Source of the DNA: Pestalotiopsis fici W106-1
Taxonomy: Eukaryota > Ascomycota > Sordariomycetes > Amphisphaeriales > Sporocadaceae
DNA: 64,000 nucleotides
Reading direction: 5' to 3'
Assembly (NCBI RefSeq): GCF_000516985.1
Contig: NW_006917100.1
Coordinates: 2,407,490-2,471,489, forward strand
Below, piece after piece: positions 34,076 to 47,002 of the stretch. Every line of letters starts with the position of its first letter. Positions within the stretch are counted from its first letter, which is position 1. The translations under genes were made by a program, and so were the position numbers. The notes beneath the pieces were generated by a model. The model ran no database searches and was not told where the DNA came from. It saw only the letters and a list, made by a program, of their open reading frames with translations.

Positions 34076-34669
34076 TATCATGTTAGTGGAAGAGCCCGAC
34101 GCTCCTTAGGACGAGGAGCTGAGCAACTTTGCAGAAATTTGGGCTGAATGACCTTGACGGCGCTCCACCAAAACCTCAAATATAGTGAGCTCACTACGAT
34201 CATGATTGCTACCAGTGACTTGACGGAAGCCGGGGAAGGAGTTCGGGGTATACTCTTATGAACAAAAATTTCTTTCGACGAGCTCTTCTCGAGACATGTC
34301 ACCTGGTTGTGCACAATTAATCTCGGATTCGGTTGCGTCAAAAAGTCATAAAAGGGGCGGAATACCACGGTGTACCTAGTAGAGAAAAGCAAAAGAAGAG
34401 GAAAAGACAGGCACCTCTATTTGGTACTTGAAATTCAAATACCGTTTTTGCTCGTGGCACTTTAATAATGGATCAGTTTATGTTGATTTGACCTCTTCAC
34501 CACGATGAAACGTGCTATGCCTCCTTCGTAGACGCAATAAGTACTTGGAAATGGTTTCAATAAAGATTCAAGCCAACGCAGCCATTCAAGATTAGAACCA
34601 TTGAAAGGGTTTCCCAATTATTTTGTATTCTAGAAGAAAGCTTACATGGACTGTGTCTGAATATATATC
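34076..34669. other. Intergenic region between two convergent genes
   Basis: About 590 bp of 3' flanking sequence shared by the DUF3716 gene (plus) and the Smr gene (minus). Only short frames are present and no gene is seen. Confidence 0.5.
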
Positions 34670-35893
34670 CTACATCATCACACAACAAGCCTTCTCCAGC
34701 TTGACAAGCATCTTCTTGACAATCTTCTCAGCAATATCGCCATCCTCTTGTTGCTGCTGCTGGCCACCATGTTGTTGTTGTGGCTGTTGGTGTTGCTGCT
34801 GACTACCAGGGTACTGACTCTGCCCACCATGGTGTTGCTGACCACTGTGGTGCGGTTGCGACTGTTGATGTCCGCCAGCGTAAGAGCCACCACCCTGGTG
34901 TCCGGAAGGCTGGGAGGGGGGCGGCGGCGACGCGGCACTGCCGCCCTGGAGGTTGACGTAGATGCGGCCGGCGTTCTCCTCGGTGGAGTACTGAAGGCCG
35001 AGCTCCTGGCAGACACGCTCGACGCGGGGCTTGATCTTTTGAACGTGGTTTGCCGAGTGGTTGCCCTTGCCGACAATGACGTGCAGATGCGTCTGGCCGT
35101 GCTGCTGGGCGTAGCGGATGCGCTGCTCGAGTATGTCCTCGGCCTCCTCGACAAACTGGCCGTGCAGGTCAATGGTGTCGTCGGCAACGCGCCCGGTCGC
35201 GTTGTTCTCCCGGAAGATGTAGTCCGACGCCTGCTTGTTGTACTCGTCCATCTTGGCCGCGTGTCGCTTGCCCTCGTTGCTCAGCTCCTTGGCTTCGGCG
35301 CCGTCGCCGCGCTCGTATGCCTTGTGGGACTATACATGATGCCGCCGCCTTCTGTCAGGGGTTTTTTGCCTTTGGAGCAGAGGAGGCAGCGAGGCCCTTG
35401 CCGTATATGAACATTGGAATACATACCCTATCGAAACAGTCATTGCGCTTCTTGGCCTCCTCACGCGCGAGGTCGCGCAGCCGGTCATACTCGGCCTCGG
35501 CATCGTTGTTCGCGCTGTGATTGAAGGCTATATGACATCAGTTGACGTCAGTGGAAGTCTCTATGCGGTATGTATTGGGCATCATCAGAACATGCCAGGC
35601 GGCGGTGCAATTCGAAGACCCGACGGGCAGGTAAATAGACACAAACACCATCATCATGACCAGCTCGAGCTCTTTGTTGGAGGGTTGCGGTTTTGTGGGG
35701 GAAGCGGCTGCACGGGTGGTACAGCTCGGAGCTACCCCCAAGGTGCCGGCACGCGCTTTCATCATCCACCCAAAAATACGGGAATCTGGGGGGATCTGAT
35801 AGAAGGAAGGGGGTGGAAACGAGATCGAGACCCTTCCTGCAGGTGCAACATACCTTTTCCGCCTAGGCGCGTCAGTGGAATCGCGTTCGACAT
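34670..35893 (-). CDS. DUF1771-Smr domain protein with CaaX-like C-terminus (266 aa)
   Basis: Three exons with introns at 35528-35853 (326 bp) and 35330-35426 give 267 codons. The N-terminal MSNAIPLTRLGGKG leads into the DUF1771 helices (AEAEYDRLRDLAREEAKKRN, SHKAYERGDGAEAKELS). The Smr domain follows with IDLHGQFVEEA and THLHVIVGKGNHSANH, the LHG and G-K-G-x-H-S motifs of small MutS-related proteins, which are nucleases or RNA/DNA-binding folds. After the Smr domain there is about 90 residues of Gly, Gln, His and Pro-rich sequence. The tail IVKKMLVKLEKACCVMM ends in CVMM, a possible CaaX prenylation box preceded by lysines, suggesting membrane tethering. Fungal relatives have been linked to ribosome or mRNA quality control, but nothing in this sequence proves it. 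Confidence 0.88.
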
Positions 35894-36095
35894 TGTGATA
35901 ATCCCGTCAAAAGGCAGTTGGGCGGCTGACTGGCTGACTCTTGACTCTGGAAATGTGATCGGATTTGAGGTGACGTAGTAGTCAGTGGTAGGAATGGGTT
36001 GAACACGCTCCTGGTTGCCAGCACGAGCAATCTCAACAGCAAGCAGCCTGATCAACAAAGCGGATACTTGCGCATTGTCCAGGCGGAATTTACAC

Positions 36096-36138
36096 CACAC
36101 ATACACAGACACACACACACACACATACACACACACAC
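36096..36138. repeat. CA microsatellite
   Basis: A run of CA dinucleotides with a few TA and GA interruptions, followed by a short CT run (36141-36155). Confidence 0.85.
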
Positions 36139-39100
36139 GATTCTCTCTCTCTCTGCTGCGTTAAAAGACGGTAGTATCAATTGCCTAGTAGCTGCTGGCC
36201 GAGGGGTACGAGTTCCGAGAGGGAAACCATTGGTCTGGGCCCGTCTGTGATCTCCCATTTCCCATCTCCCATCTCCAGTCAGTCCAAGCCACTTCTGTTC
36301 TGAGCTGATTGCTCATGTGTAGAGACGGATGAGCACCGACGGACGAGGGAGCCCCATGTGGGATGGTATAGGAGGCTGGAGGTAAGTAAAAATGCAGCTA
36401 ACCACGTCAAGCTCGCATGTATAATAGCTGAGGTGTTAGCAGCTGCGCTATGCTACATACGCCACGACTCGAAATTTCGCATGAGCGCTGCGGCTAGCGT
36501 ACCGAGTCAACAACATTACCCAGCCTGCCAGTTTGGAGGGGGAAAAAAAAAGGAAGAAGATAAAGAAAAGAGAGAAAAAAAAAAGTTGTTGTTGGGAATA
36601 ATCCGGCAGCGGCATTGGCTCTTGACCTCGCGAAAGCGGTACCTAGGTACTAGTCTCGACTGCCTACCAATTGATCTACTTACACTTACAGGTAGGTACG
36701 CTGCGCTACCGCAAATTTTAGATCACTGGCTCGTTGTATGAACGCCACGCTGCATCGGTCTCTATCGATCTACTCCCTTCGTGCTGGCTCTACATTTAGT
36801 CTGCAACTACTCCCGCCAAAGTTGTACGTAGTAGGGAGAAGAACTTTTCAAGGTGGCGCGGCCGTGTCAGCTCCAGGACCTTGGGGAATGCCAACCGTGA
36901 CTGGTCCGTTCTCTTCTAGAAGCACTCGAGTCAGACTTGAGACGCCTGGAAGGATTTCGGTTCTTAAACGGTATGCCCGTATAGATTATACTGATGCTCG
37001 GCTGCGCATGCTGAAACATGCTACATGACAGCCGGTCATCTAGAAGCTTGCGTAGAACCAGGGACGATGATGCTTTTTTTTGTATACTTCGGAATATGTT
37101 CCTCGCGTGGTGGGCACGCTAGTGTATATTTGGGCAGAACAGGAGGACAAGATTGAAAAGGAGTCGGGCACTATGTCATGGCCAGTCTTCCTAGAGTTCC
37201 AAAAAGATATTATTGTGAACCACGTGGCCTTGTAGCTAGAGTGTGTGTGCTGATAATGCCCTAGAGAATAAATGTCTTTGTGAACTTGGCAGAACCGTGA
37301 AGTTGTGATCAATTGCTGTCTGTTTTCTCCCTCCCTCTCTCTCTCTCCCTCTCTTTTGTTGAAGTGTTGGCAGGGCTTTCGGTCGTTATGCGAACTTCAA
37401 CAGCCACCATTGATGCTAAAATTATCTAATGGCTATCAAGGTAAACCCCTTCCTTGTCGAAGACCGTGTCATTGTTGACAAGGTCATGGACTCTTGGGCG
37501 TCAAGGCCATGCTCTTCGTACCTTTGCCTTGCCACCCCGGCTGCAAGCTTTGCATGCGTCTCGAGACAATTACATGATTGCCTGCAATGTGCTTGCAGCG
37601 TACATAGGCATAGGTAGGTAGTGCACATGAGAAGATTCATCCGGCATGTTTCCATCGGTCCGCTCCAGACAGGTTAGATTTGCCATGTGGCAAGCCTGCC
37701 GGTCCCTCAGATCTTAGTGTATGTCATGTAGTGTCATCAGTAGGGCCATTTCCAATGTTAGGCATTTGCGCAGGCAGGCCATATGGGTTGGTGTGGAGCT
37801 CGATAAGGGTCATCTCAAAGCCAAACCGCCAGGACTGCCAGCAGCTTGGTTGGCCGCGAGTCAGCCCAAGATTCTCCCCGTATAGTCGAAATTGCAGATC
37901 AGGTGATCAGCACAGCTGCAGAAGAAGACGAGGGCATGATTTTCTTCTAGAAGAAGTGGTCGCAGCAGATCCTTTTCACGGGGAATACCGTTTCAAGTTT
38001 TCCTTGTCAGAAAACGGCGACAACAAGGATGGCAGTTTCGATAACGACGACATTATGATTACTTGGTTGGAGATGAGACGCCTTCAAGGCTCGCATCTCA
38101 AAGTGTTCATTGGAGGAACAGCACAGCTCCTCACGTATACTAGTAGCGTATTCGCCTCAGAGCCATATCCGGAATAGTGTCAGGGGCACGGAGTCTTGTA
38201 TGCTTCATCTGATGCAGATCTTGAGAGGGAAAAGGAAAAGTGGATAGGACCATTACCAACACTAGGCCAATGACCAGCGGTGGGTCTTTGCGCACTGAGA
38301 ACCGCATATACCGAACATGTTCGGCTAATCTTGGAAATGTTTCAGCATTTTGGAGTATTTGCAGTATCCGTACCCTTTACTGGACACCCTGACGTATAGC
38401 ACAAATTCCATCTGTTGATGACAAGTCTGACTTCTTTCTCGGAAGAGTGGGACAATGTGGCTGTTGTTCATGTCACTGCAGCAAAAGGGCCGTCACTGCA
38501 CCCGGCACAAGCGTGTGCGCGGACTTCCAAAGCTTTCCGAGAAAGTCCCAACGGTCGTCAAGTTGAAATTGGCAATCAAGGGAATAGGCGCGGCGCCCTG
38601 GAGAGATGGGAAGAGGTTGAATTAGTGTGAATAACACGCCAAAGTAGTGTATTGCGCTGTCGAGCCGGCAGATCACAGTCTGGGTAGCTTGATGTAGAGC
38701 AACGCCCTGCCAAGTAATACAGGTACGGAATAATGGAAGCGCATACTACACAACCGACTACAGGGAGTAAACCGCGGCAAGCAAAGAGTATAGTGTGTGT
38801 ATATGTGTGTGTATGTGTCGGTATAGTAGTCTGATTGATATGCAGAAGGCTGGTCATGAGCCGGCAAGCATCCGTAGGTCGGTAATACCACTAGTGATGA
38901 GCGAATTGGCTTCATGTCGCAGAAGTCCTTCTATTGTCGATCCTTGGGCGGAGTCATGATTGTAGGTGGGGTTGAATCAATGCAGGTCAGAAACAAGCAG
39001 CAGGGCAGCAGAGGGATGCAAACCCGATCCAGTGGGGCCCACCACTCAGCAGCACAACACAACAGTCAGCTGGACCAGCCCACTGGCTGCTGTCTTGCAG

Positions 39101-39580
39101 TTTTGCATTGTCGGTAATCTGCCGCCGTCATGAGCAGCTGGTGGCGGGTGAGTGGATTGATGGCTTCAGTCCGAGGATGGTGCTTTGGATCCATCACATC
39201 AGCCTTTCGGACGACGTTGCATTGTGCCTGCAGTCAGTCCATGAGGAGCAGTATCACTGGCGTGCAGGATTTCGCATGCTGTTCGTCATCACCTACGAGC
39301 TACATACATCAAATTGACAGACTACCACTGGCATTGAATGTAACCATTAGAGTAGGTCATGTACGTCGTGCGCTGCAGTGAGGTAGGTGGGAGGATGAGC
39401 AGGGTGCCATATTTAGATCCTGGGCGTCCACGAGAATGGCCCGAGCACCCCCGCGAATATGGTGAGGTGAGCCTCAGCAAATGCCACTGATGCTTGCTAT
39501 TCGTAGATTCGATCTCTGGTGTGTGGCTGCAGGTGCATTTCTGGCTATGACGACCTGCAGCTGACAGGTGAGCGGACACC

Positions 39581-39602
39581 AAAAAAAAAAAAAAAAAAAA
39601 AA
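39581..39602. repeat. Poly-A tract, 22 bp
   Basis: Twenty-two consecutive A residues within the gene-free interval. There is no adjacent recognisable retroelement. Confidence 0.9.
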
Positions 39603-42305
39603 CATCAGTGGACCGGCGAGTCCGACCACAGAGGCAAAAAATTAAAATAAAGAAGAGCTCGAGTGCTCATAATGAGCACGAATTGCATATGTAGGTAGCA
39701 GCAGCACGATGGAGTTGGCCCAGCACCAACCCGGTCCCTGTGCTCCATCCAAAGATGGTCCCGACTCTGCAACGCGTGAAAATGGATCTGGGCTCATTCG
39801 CGAAATGAGATATGGGTCATTCGCACAGTGCGACGGACACTAAGGATTGATTTACTAAGCAGACCCAGATTTGCATTTCTTTGATCTCGAGGTAGATACA
39901 TTTGTTAAGTGGTGATTTTTGTTGCTATAATATGGTTCTCATTTCAATTCTCCCCAACTACTTAGCCCTTGCGTGAGAATATATACCGCAACTTTCTGTT
40001 ATAGCAACTATGGTGCTACTACTAATAAGTCGTCAAAGACCAAAGAAGGTCATAGCGCAGGCGGCAGTGATCGCATTGGCCATTCCATGCTGCAACTCAT
40101 GCCTCCGTCCGTGGTCGATTACGAGGACAATATCGCGCCAGGAAAGCCAGATCTCGAGTATCACACGCTACATATCCACTTTTATAGTGAGTATGTAGCT
40201 TGGCTGGATCTTCTCATTCTTCTTCAGACCTGCTCGCCTGTTTGTAGTATATGTTAAAAAGGCAAGAGCCGATGAATATGAGATGGAACAGGACAGGGAA
40301 CGCACAGTACCAAATTCGAATGACATGACAATGCTATTTCAACACACCCATGTCAACATGTGGGAAAATGGATAAGCCGGGGATATGTAACCTAATTAGG
40401 TATCACGTATACAATCCATGCTTGCGTTAGCTAGTGGCTGGCTACCTGCTTTCACGAACAGCAGGACTTCCAAGTACTAGTAATTTAATGTCTACCTACA
40501 GACATACCTACATTACCTAGGTAAGCTTGAGGGGAGGTCCTCCCAGATGCATGAACGGATACCACACCGGCTACTTGTCCACTTCTCTCGCCTCTTCTTC
40601 TTCTGGCTAACCACTCTGGTGACCACTGGACTTTTGTCATTTTAGCTACGAGCTAGAGAATGCAATAGTCATGTTAAAAAGGGGAATCGGCGCAGGTTTG
40701 GTCGGTGGACGTGATGCGGATGGAAATTCCATAGCCATGGAAGCGTGTTTCTAGCCTGCCGCCGAGTCAGGGGCGGTCGCAGAGCCGTCGACAATTGGCA
40801 CAACCTACTGTAAAGAGTTCATTAATCGACACTGGGGCCTGGCTGGGAGAGAGCCATTTGTCCCTCCACCGCAAGTACTACTTGTGTGCGTGTAATCGTC
40901 CGTGATATGGAGAGAGGCGGAAGCGGGCGAGGGAGAAAGAGGCCTGTCTGCGCCTGCTAATACTGCAATGAAATCAAATTCGGGGACTTGTCAGAGAGGA
41001 AGCATGGGCATGCTTAGTCCACTTGCGGGCTGGTGCAATGAGATGACCCCCCCAGGACTGCTCCAGGGCAACGCTGATGCCGATGGTTTGTAGTCGCGGT
41101 GTACCTGGGATGGATTACGAGCTGATCCTCTGTAGCTCCTCTGGAGCGATGAACTGGGGAACATAATCATTGATGTACTTGGCAGCGTCATGTAAGATGC
41201 GAGAGATACCTCAATGAGCTGCATCAGACAACGTTGAGAAGCTTTGCTTCAAGGGCATGGTGGCCATGAAGTGATCAACCAAGTGCCTGTGCTTCACCCC
41301 CATCCGGTTTGATAACACTGCCTTTGGGTACTCTTACCAACCTATGAACTTACCATGAGGATTCCCGTACACTAGAGAAGCAGCAAAGAGGAACCCAGGC
41401 CAGGAAAGGAGAACATGGGCCAGGTCTGCCTACATTAGCGCAAGGGCCCAGATTGCCCATCTTGTTCCCCTTGTCAATTTTTTTTCCCTTGTCCTTCCCT
41501 CTCCGCTTGTATCCTTTTGTCCATCTCATTCTTGGGCAAATTCAGGGCTCCGATTGGTTAGCTGTTGACATAGGCGTGCCCGTGACAGGGTTCACTCGTG
41601 TGTTCAGTGTGTCCGCAAAGCAAATTGAATGCTGCCGAAGCCGATGCCAGAGCCAGTCCCAAGCCAGTTCCTATGTCTCCAGAACCCAGTGAACCCACTG
41701 CCCAGAAGCGTGCGACGCTAAAGGGCCCCAGTGGGCAGCAGCTAAGGTACTAAAACACCGTACTAGAGTCAACCCACCCTCCCCAAAAAGGGCTCCAGTG
41801 GGCTCCCAGCATCAGCACCAGTTTTTCTGCAGTCGCCCGCCTGCGTTAGTTAGCACCAGAAGCCAGTTCCTAGTTCCCCAAGCTCCACTCGGCCACTCTG
41901 GTCCCGCGTCGTCGACTCTCTGCTTTTTCTCCCTTTTCCACTTCAGGAGACTGGCGTCCTGTCACAATTTCCAATCAATCAAACCATTTCGGGGGCCACC
42001 CTTTTTTTCACTTCCTTTTTCTCTTTTCCATCGTACCGTCGTCGGCTCCCCAAGAGCAACTGCTTGCGCATCCTTTCAAACCCATCTCCAGCCAGCCATT
42101 TTCTTCTCTCACCTCCTACCATCGTGAATTCTATTCACGACATTCTCTTCTTCTTTGTCGACGCTGCTCAGCGCCTCACTTCACACATCACAAATACAGT
42201 AATAATACTGCTGCTTCGTTCAATCGGTAAGTTGGACTGGATTCGCGGTTAAATCCCACTCCAAAGAAAAGAACCTTCAGAGAGGCAGGCGGCGCGCACC
42301 TGTCC

Positions 42306-42358
42306 ACCCGCCCGCCCGCCCGCCCGCTTGCTCGCTTGCTCGCTTGCCCACCCGCCGC
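42306..42358. repeat. Tetranucleotide repeat in the leader of the G-alpha gene
   Basis: A (CCCG)n run of five to six copies merges into (CTTGCTCG) units and then CCCGCCGCC. It lies about 460 bp upstream of the G-alpha ATG, within the probable 5' leader or promoter. Confidence 0.85.
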
Positions 42359-42817
42359 CGCCTGCAGAACTTTATTCTACCTGCCAACATACAACTTCCC
42401 GTCTCGTCGTATCCTCTGCACCGCCATTGAGCCAGTCTTCCCGAGCGTCTCCTAGGGACTACCTTTTCCCCTCTCGGGCCCAAAATCTCTGCTGGCAACT
42501 TCTGCGACATTCGAGAGACCCTCCCCGGCGCGCTGTCTCAATCTCCCCTGTTACGGGAGCTTCAATCGACAAGCGAAGCAGTCGCACCAAGCGCATCGTC
42601 GAGCGGGTCGTCATCTGTCAATCGCTTTTCGCCGGCCTGCCTCATCTGAACAATTTTGATCTTTCTTTCTGCGAGAACCGCCGGCCGCTAACCGTCATTG
42701 CTTCCTTGTAGACAGCAGCCCGACAATTCCTTTCGCATTCTACTAAACAAATACAATATCGATACGACATTCACCAACCTTCCACTAATCGTCAAACCTG
42801 TGTAAAAATCAGTCAAG

Positions 42818-44079
42818 ATGGGTTGTGGAATGAGTACCGAGGAGAAGGAGGGCAAGGCCCGCAACGAGGAGATCGAGAACCAGCTCAAGAGAGACAAGAT
42901 GATGCAGCGAAACGAGATCAAGATGCTTCTTCTGGGTGAGTAGCAAAACAACAACCATATCTCTACATTTATTCCACCATCGGTCGCATGCCAGCTTCTG
43001 TTCTAACTCTGCGGTCAGGTGCTGGTGAATCCGGAAAGTCGACCATCTTGAAGCAAATGAAGCTCATTCACGAGGGCGGCTACTCGCGCGACGAGCGAGA
43101 GTCTTTCAAGGAGATCATCTTCAGCAACACGGTTCAGTCAATGCGTGTCATTCTCGAGGCTATGGAGTCTCTGGAGCTTCCCCTTGAGGACCAGCGAATG
43201 GAGTACCACGTCCAGACCATCTTCATGCAGCCCGCTCAGATCGAGGGTGACGTTCTGCCTCCGGAGGTTGGCAACGCCATCGAGGCTCTCTGGAAGGACC
43301 GTGGTGTTCAGGAGTGTTTCAAGCGGTCGCGTGAATACCAGCTTAATGATTCTGCACGATAGTGAGTCCCCTATCTTCCAGCATGTGGTCCACCTCTCAC
43401 TAACGACGAATCCTCGCAGCTACTTTGATAACATTACCAGAATTGCTGCACCTGACTACATGCCTAACGACCAGGACGTCCTGCGATCCCGTGTCAAGAC
43501 AACTGGTATTACCGAGACCACCTTCATCATTGGTGACTTGACCTACCGCATGTTCGATGTCGGTGGTCAGCGATCCGAGCGAAAGAAGTGGATTCACTGC
43601 TTCGAGAACGTCACCACTATCCTTTTCCTGGTCGCCATCTCCGAGTACGATCAGCTGCTTTTCGAGGATGAGACGGTCAACCGTATGCAGGAGGCTTTGA
43701 CGCTATTCGACTCCATCTGCAACTCGAGATGGTTCATCAAGACGTCGATCATTCTGTTCTTGAACAAGATCGATCGCTTCAAGGAGAAGCTCCCCGTCAG
43801 TCCTATGAAGAACTACTTCCCCGACTACGAGGGTGGTGAGGACTACGCTGCCGCTTGTGACTACATCCTCAACCGCTTCGTCAGCCTCAACCAGCACGAA
43901 ACCAAGCAGATCTACACACATTTTACCTGCGCCACGGATACGACCCAGATCCGTTTCGTCATGGCAGCTGTCAATGGTAAGACTGAAAAGGACGCATGTT
44001 TGCTGCGATGTCATTTTGACTAACACTGGGCACAGATATCATTATCCAAGAGAACCTCCGCCTGTGTGGTCTCATTTGA
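42818..44079 (+). CDS. gna1: Heterotrimeric G-protein alpha subunit, group I (353 aa)
   Basis: Four exons with introns at 42936-43018, 43362-43419 and 43977-44035 give 354 codons, the canonical 353 residues. It starts MGCGMS, with Gly2 for N-myristoylation and Cys3 for palmitoylation. The P-loop GAGESGKST is at residues 40-48, interrupted by the first intron. Switch II is [12 protein letters not shown], the guanine specificity motif is NKIDRF, and TCATDTTQ is the last base-binding loop. The C-terminus CGLI, with Cys350, is a pertussis-toxin type site. This is the fungal Gi-like subunit (GNA-1, FadA, TGA1, CPG-1), which couples receptors to cAMP and MAP-kinase signalling and controls growth, sporulation and secondary metabolism. 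An AATAAA lies about 35 bp after the stop. Confidence 0.98.
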
Positions 44080-45231
44080 TTTGATTCACTTGAATGTTAT
44101 GCGATGCTACGAATAAAAAAATACCCCCTCCCTTTTTCACCAAATACAGTACGGTCGCCAGTAATGTCACCCTCTGGCTAATGAAGCCGAGCGCATGTCT
44201 CTTAACACATACGCCCGCCATTCGATCTCCTTCCGTGCCAACCGTCTCGATGCCTCGCTTCACGCCATGTTTAGGCTTCGGGACCTTGTTTTACCATAAC
44301 CACCGCGCGGTCGAGCATAAAAAAGAAATCGACACCAAAGCGTGGAACTGCAGAGATAGGCAAGGATTGCATCTAAAGCCACAGCGGTTACATATCTTGT
44401 TTAATTATGTGTTTGTGGAGTACTTGGTTCTTTTCTATAATTTTCCTTTTGTTTGTTTTCCGTGGCAGACATGGCCGCCCAGGACAATGGGCAGGAACGA
44501 CATGCAGTGTACTCGAGCGGATAAGAAGCGATGAGCCACCCGGCAGAGGTGGGCTGGGTGGGTGTTCAAACAATACCAAAGCAGATGCCAGGGAAGATCT
44601 GTAGGCAGGATGAGAGGTGGCAATTGTCCAACGAATCGGATGTGTATAGATGAAAACAACGTTCTTCAAAACCAAATCCTCCCAATTTGATAACTCAGGT
44701 GAACTGTTTCCAACTCCACCGCGCGCCCCCGAATTGCGATCATCAATGGTGTCGCCGACGAGGCTTTCAGGTAGCAATACTGATTTTCACTTGTCATATC
44801 GGTTGTATGACTGTCCATGAATTAGAGCTATGTCTTTGACTCTCGACGAGTACCTCGTGTTTATCTCGCTGGTGTACGTACTAACTCACAACACTTTGAT
44901 GGGCTGAGAGGCTGTTTGTGAAAATTAAATGATACTCCCCAGCGAACACGACTGTTTTATGTACTTCGCCACCCTCGTCCCAGTTCGTCATCACGGTATC
45001 TGTCTGCAATAATATGGAAGGCTCTCATATGTAGAATAGTCTTGTATTACTCATGAATACACGCGGCGGAAAGTTTTGGCCAATCCTCATCAACCATCTC
45101 TTTTCCAGCTTGATGGACTGCCGGTTCAAGACCAGTACAGATCCTAGGAATCTTTCATGCATATCATATTGACATTTGTACACAAGGAGCACGTTAGCGA
45201 CACCACCGTTGCTCCCATTTGCCGAGCTGCA
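44080..45231. other. 3' flanking region between convergent genes
   Basis: About 1.15 kb between the stop of the G-alpha gene and the stop of the glutathione S-transferase gene. It probably includes a long 3' untranslated region of the former. No gene is seen. Confidence 0.5.
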
Positions 45232-46085
45232 CTACCATTTAATGCCATAGCTGGCATCGATTTCCTTGATTTTCTCGGCTGACTTCTTGTACCCTGGGTG
45301 CGCATCTATCATGTTGATGTAGGCCCACACCTTGGGATACAGCTTCTCTGGCTTCTCTGCCCAGGTCCCGACCTCCTCAAACCTGGACTGATAATTGATG
45401 AGTGCAAAGCTCACCACAATGTCGGCGGTGGTAAGGTCCTTGCCGCAAAGGAAGTCACCACCGCTCGTGGCGAGCTGTTCCTCGAGGAAGGCAAGGTGCG
45501 TCTTGAGGTTGGGCATGATGAAGGAGTTGAACACTTGGTTGACCACGACCGAGGTGACGGGGCGGATCAAGAAGGGCACCCTTGGGCCCTTGATCGTGCT
45601 GAGGACGAGGACCATCATGAGGAGCGTCATGAGACTGCCCTCGTTGTAGTGGAGAAAGTACATCCAGCGCATCCAGGCCTCGGTCTCGCCACCGACGCGG
45701 CCCTCCTGGCCCTCCTTCCAGCGCTTCGGCACCAGCGTGCTGTTTTGGCCCCAGTGCTCGCTCAGGTACTGTGCAATGGCGCCCGTCTCGGCAATGACAA
45801 TGGGCTTGTCGGCGCCCGGCGCCGTGACGCTGATGACGGGCGACTTGCCGAGTGGGTGTATTTTTTTGAGCTCGGGCGGTGCCAACATGGTCTGCTTGTT
45901 GCGGTGGAAGAGCTCAAGCTCGTAGTCCACCTTGAGCTCCTCGAGCAGCCAAAGGATGCCCTGCGCCCTTGACTTTTCGAGCCTATCGTTGCGCGTCAGT
46001 AAGAGAAAGAAACCTCATTGAAAGTATCTTGTGACGATGGAATGTACCAGTAAAGCTTCACCTTGGCTTGCTCTGTTGCGGCCAT
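45232..46085 (-). CDS. Glutathione S-transferase, GTT1-like (262 aa)
   Basis: Two exons joined by a 65-bp phase 2 intron (45983-46047) give 263 codons. The N-terminal thioredoxin fold contains VKLYWLEKSRAQGILWLLEEL, where the active-site region normally sits, LGKSPVISV with the cis-Pro, and ETGAIAQYL with the glutathione-binding Glu-Thr, a close match to the family's E-S/T pair. The C-terminal helical domain includes FLCGKDLTTADIV, the GST N-capping box. Length and the motifs HPLGKSPV and AQYLSEHWG point to the fungal GTT1-type GST, a detoxification or oxidative-stress enzyme in the cytosol or ER. The 5' end faces the complex I subunit gene, with 0.9 kb between the start codons. Confidence 0.93.
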
Positions 46086-47002
46086 GTTGTCGGCAGTTTG
46101 ATAGGCAATATTGTGCAAATAAAGAAGGAATCCACAAGAATGATTTATTCTCTTTTCTGGAAATGTCTTTTGTTGATTACGACACCGGTTTCATATATCC
46201 CAAGGTCAGATGTCGTTCGGAATCTACAAATGCTTCGGTGGTGGGTTGTGGAGGTGGGCCAACCGGCAGTTCCAGTGGTTCGATGGAATCAACGGAATTG
46301 CTCAAAATGGAAAACGAGTCGCAGAGACAAAAGTGTCGATGGGGGTCGAGCAAGAGCAGCAACGACTGGATCAATCATGTCTTGTCCGCCGTTTTGATTC
46401 GTTATCTTCACCGGATGGCGAGGGACCTGTGCGGATGCATACCTCGGCAAGTTGGCATCCGAGCCAGATCATGATCTAACGGAGTTGATTGACGTAAAGG
46501 TGTTAGTTAGCTAGTTCCAGTGACGATCTTGATGGGACTGACGGGCGGACCACTGAAATGAATACTGGAAATATGTTTCTACTTTTGAGAAGGCAATCAA
46601 ATGAAGCTTGATTAGATGGTCAATGATTATCATACACTTGGAAGTGTATCAAAACCATGGGAGCCAGCTGACATTAATCATCAGCCTAATACGTGCCTTT
46701 TAACAACCATCAGCCAATGATGCTACGTAGTGCATGTTCTCATGTCAAGAAGTTGAACTGTCCAATGAGACAGAGGCCCAATAGCGACAGGCAAGATTGT
46801 AATGCGCGACCCCACTAAGGAATAATCTGGTCGACGCCACATCGATTGTGGCTTGACGCACTGGGCTGCTCAACCATCTGAGGCGCCAAGTGCCGACGAC
46901 ATCCCAAAGTCCTCAATTGGAGCTTCATCTACTAGAACAAATCTCGCCCAAATCCACCACCCAATTGAGATCAGTGCAGGCGCTTGCCCACCCACAACCA
47001 AG
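46086..47002. other. Divergent promoter region between the GST and complex I genes
   Basis: About 0.9 kb between two divergent start codons. The 89-147 residue frames in it have no similarity I recognise and overlap each other, so no gene is called. Confidence 0.45.

Larger units (their letters stand above)
35894..42817. other. Gene-free interval of 6.9 kb
   Basis: The longest gap in the window. It contains the promoter of the Smr gene on the left and the promoter plus leader of the G-alpha gene on the right. I found no frame with recognisable similarity. Notable items are a CA microsatellite, an A22 tract, many TACCTA/TAGGTA words, and a coding-like stretch in 37680-38177. A pyrimidine-rich stretch (41450-42300) is typical of the leader of a strongly expressed gene. 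Confidence 0.5.

Noticed and set aside
34748..35410. 220-residue plus-strand frame rich in Leu and Val
   Set aside because: Complement of the Gln/Gly/His-rich part of the Smr gene.
45298..45972. 224-residue plus-strand frame
   Set aside because: Complement of the glutathione S-transferase gene.
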